Source of the DNA: Bacillota bacterium
GTDB taxonomy: Bacteria; Bacillota; Clostridia; Christensenellales; CAG-314
Direction: 5' to 3'
DNA: 64,000 bases
Assembly (NCBI GenBank): GCA_023458375.1
Contig: JAEWZT010000003.1
Location: 186,001 to 250,000 of the forward strand
The notes beneath the pieces were generated by a model. The model did not search any database. It was not told the origin of the DNA and saw only the letters and a list, made by a program, of their open reading frames with translations. The position numbers were made by a program, and so were the translations under genes. The stretch's first letter is position 1. Each line of letters starts with the position of its first letter. Below, piece after piece: positions 62,878-64,000 of the stretch.

Positions 62878-64000
62878 TTACGACTCATCGTATTGAGAGT
62901 AATAGAGCCTGAAATATTCTCCCTGTTTTTCCATTAGCCGCTCGTGCGTGCCCTGTTCCACAATTTCGCCGTTTGACAAAACAAGTATTATGTCGGCGTT
63001 TTGAATGGTAGAAAGCCTGTGGGCAATGACAAAGCAAGTTTTGTTTTGCATAAGTTTAAGCATGGCGTCTTGAATCCGTCGTTCCGTCTGCGTGTCAACA
63101 TTGCTTGTCGCTTCGTCTAATATAAGCATTTGCGAATCTAAAAGCATGGCGCGCGCTATTGTCATAAGCTGCTTTTGCCCCTTAGAAATATTTACTCCGT
63201 TGTCGGTTAGCACCGTGTCGTAGCCGTTTGGCAGCGCCATAATGTAGTTGTGGATTTTTGCCGCCTTTGCCGCTTCCTGCACCTCTTCAAGCGTGGCACC
63301 CTCTTTTCCGTAGGCGATATTTTCGTAAACTGTGCCGTAAAAAAGCCAGGTATCTTGAAGCACCATTGTAAAGGAACGACGCAAGCTTGCGCGCGTAACA
63401 TCTATTATGTCCTTGCCGTCAACGCTTATGCTGCCCCCGTCGGCGTCGTAAAAACGCATTAAAAGGTTGATAATCGTAGTCTTGCCCGCTCCCGTAGGTC
63501 CCACTATCGCCACAACCGTGCCGGGCTTTGCCAGCAGGTTCATATCTTTAATTATTGTCTTGTCGGGTTCATATCCGAAGCTCAAATCCTGTATGCTCAC
63601 TTCCCCCCTAACCCTTTCAAGCGCCTCGGCGTCAGGCTTATCTTCCAGCTCGGGCTTTTGGTCAAGCAGGTTAAAAACGCGCTCTGCGGCGGCAAAGGCG
63701 GACTGCAACTCGCTTATAATGTTTGCAAGCTCGTTAATGGGACCGCTGAACTTGCGCGAATACTGCACAAAAGAGGAAATTATACCCAAAGATGTGATGG
63801 CGCCCGTCATAAACATTATTGACCCCACAATGCTTATCGCGGCAAAAGAAAAGTTGTTTACAAAATTAACGGCGGGACCCGTTACGCCGCTGTAATAGTC
63901 GGCGGTATAGTAGGCGTCAACAGCTTCGGTGTTTTTTACGTCAAACCTGTCAATCATTACTTCTTCACGCCCGTATGCCTTTACGGTTTTTTGACCGCCC
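62878..64000 (-). CDS. ABC exporter, permease-ATPase fusion (N-terminal part beyond the right edge)
   Basis: The visible 374 residues cover the last two membrane helices and the ATPase: Walker A GPTGAGKT, Q-loop QDTWLFYGT, signature NISKGQKQL (Ser-Lys-Gly-Gln instead of SGGQ), Walker B LILDEATSN and H-loop IAHRLS. The frame continues off the right end (GGQKTVKAYGREE upstream of the first Met). Half-transporter of the MdlB/multidrug type; usually paired with a second half gene. The replaced signature Gly is seen in asymmetric heterodimeric exporters. Confidence 0.88.
   Translation of the reverse strand, partial: GGQKTVKAYGREEVMIDRFDVKNTEAVDAYYTADYYSGVTGPAVNFVNNFSFAAISIVGSIMFMTGAITSLGIISSFVQYSRKFSGPINELANIISELQSAFAAAERVFNLLDQKPELEDKPDAEALERVRGEVSIQDLSFGYEPDKTIIKDMNLLAKPGTVVAIVGPTGAGKTTIINLLMRFYDADGGSISVDGKDIIDVTRASLRRSFTMVLQDTWLFYGTVYENIAYGKEGATLEEVQEAAKAAKIHNYIMALPNGYDTVLTDNGVNISKGQKQLMTIARAMLLDSQMLILDEATSNVDTQTERRIQDAMLKLMQNKTCFVIAHRLSTIQNADIILVLSNGEIVEQGTHERLMEKQGEYFRLYYSQYDES

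Overview
The window looks like a chromosomal contig from a low- to mid-GC Gram-positive bacterium, probably an uncultured gut-type member of the Clostridia (Firmicutes). Supporting signs are AGGAGG-type ribosome binding sites, an FMN riboswitch controlling an ECF riboflavin S-component, many U-tract terminators, long serine recombinases and an exosporium-like C1q/BclA-type protein. The assignment is an inference from style of genome, not from a marker gene. There is one tRNA (Asn) and no rRNA.

Layout. 1-13.3 kb is ordinary chromosome: tsaB/tsaE and ribU with its riboswitch, an AlkD-like glycosylase, a membrane-anchored GH5 glycosidase, a flavin reductase, an HD protein, a cupin, tRNA-Asn, small membrane proteins, an fRMsr GAF protein, a pyridoxal-type kinase, an AEC transporter and an RNHCP zinc protein preceded by a leader-peptide/hairpin attenuator candidate. 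13.6-47.9 kb is a composite mobile/defence island: a prophage packaging remnant (13.6-16.3), a Fic gene between direct repeats, a phosphoesterase, two tandem serine recombinases with a holin (18.6-22.4), an IS21-family element (about 22.6-25.0), a long defence operon (25.0-41.3) and a second restriction-modification cluster with unknown genes (41.4-47.8). A 30-bp-period repeat occurs at both ends of the island (16.62-16.70 and 47.87-47.93), and its right end abuts the 3' end of rlmD (rumA), a gene known in other Firmicutes as an ICE target. 48-64 kb is chromosome again: rlmD, a selenium operon (yedE, tusA-like yedF, DUF3343, selD, cysteine desulfurase), a C1q-like protein, a ROK glucokinase, a transglutaminase-like protein, cutC, a methyltransferase and an ABC exporter.

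How the genes work together. The defence operon reads, in order of transcription (minus strand), XRE regulator, C5 DNA methylase, SNF2 helicase (DrmD-like), AbiTii-like protein, two small proteins, type III Mod, type III Res, DrmA, DrmB, DrmC and a decayed 11th gene, ending at a terminator. It is a DISARM class-1-like set in which a complete type III Mod/Res pair sits where the single adenine methylase is expected, with three small genes inserted that all share one Asn/Ile-rich peptide motif. A strong promoter with a dyad over its -10 box precedes the regulator. Next to it lies a GATC-type R-M cluster (Dam-like methylase, MutH/Sau3AI-like nuclease, second methylase).

The most unexpected structure outside genes is a set of four intergenic stretches (about 1.90-2.17, 10.25-10.48, 49.39-49.91 and 54.45-54.91 kb) that hold degenerate copies of a type I-C-like CRISPR repeat at about 64-bp spacing, without any cas gene in the window. 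They look like decayed, dispersed arrays; one also contains a diverged duplication of about 80 bp offset by three repeat-spacer units.
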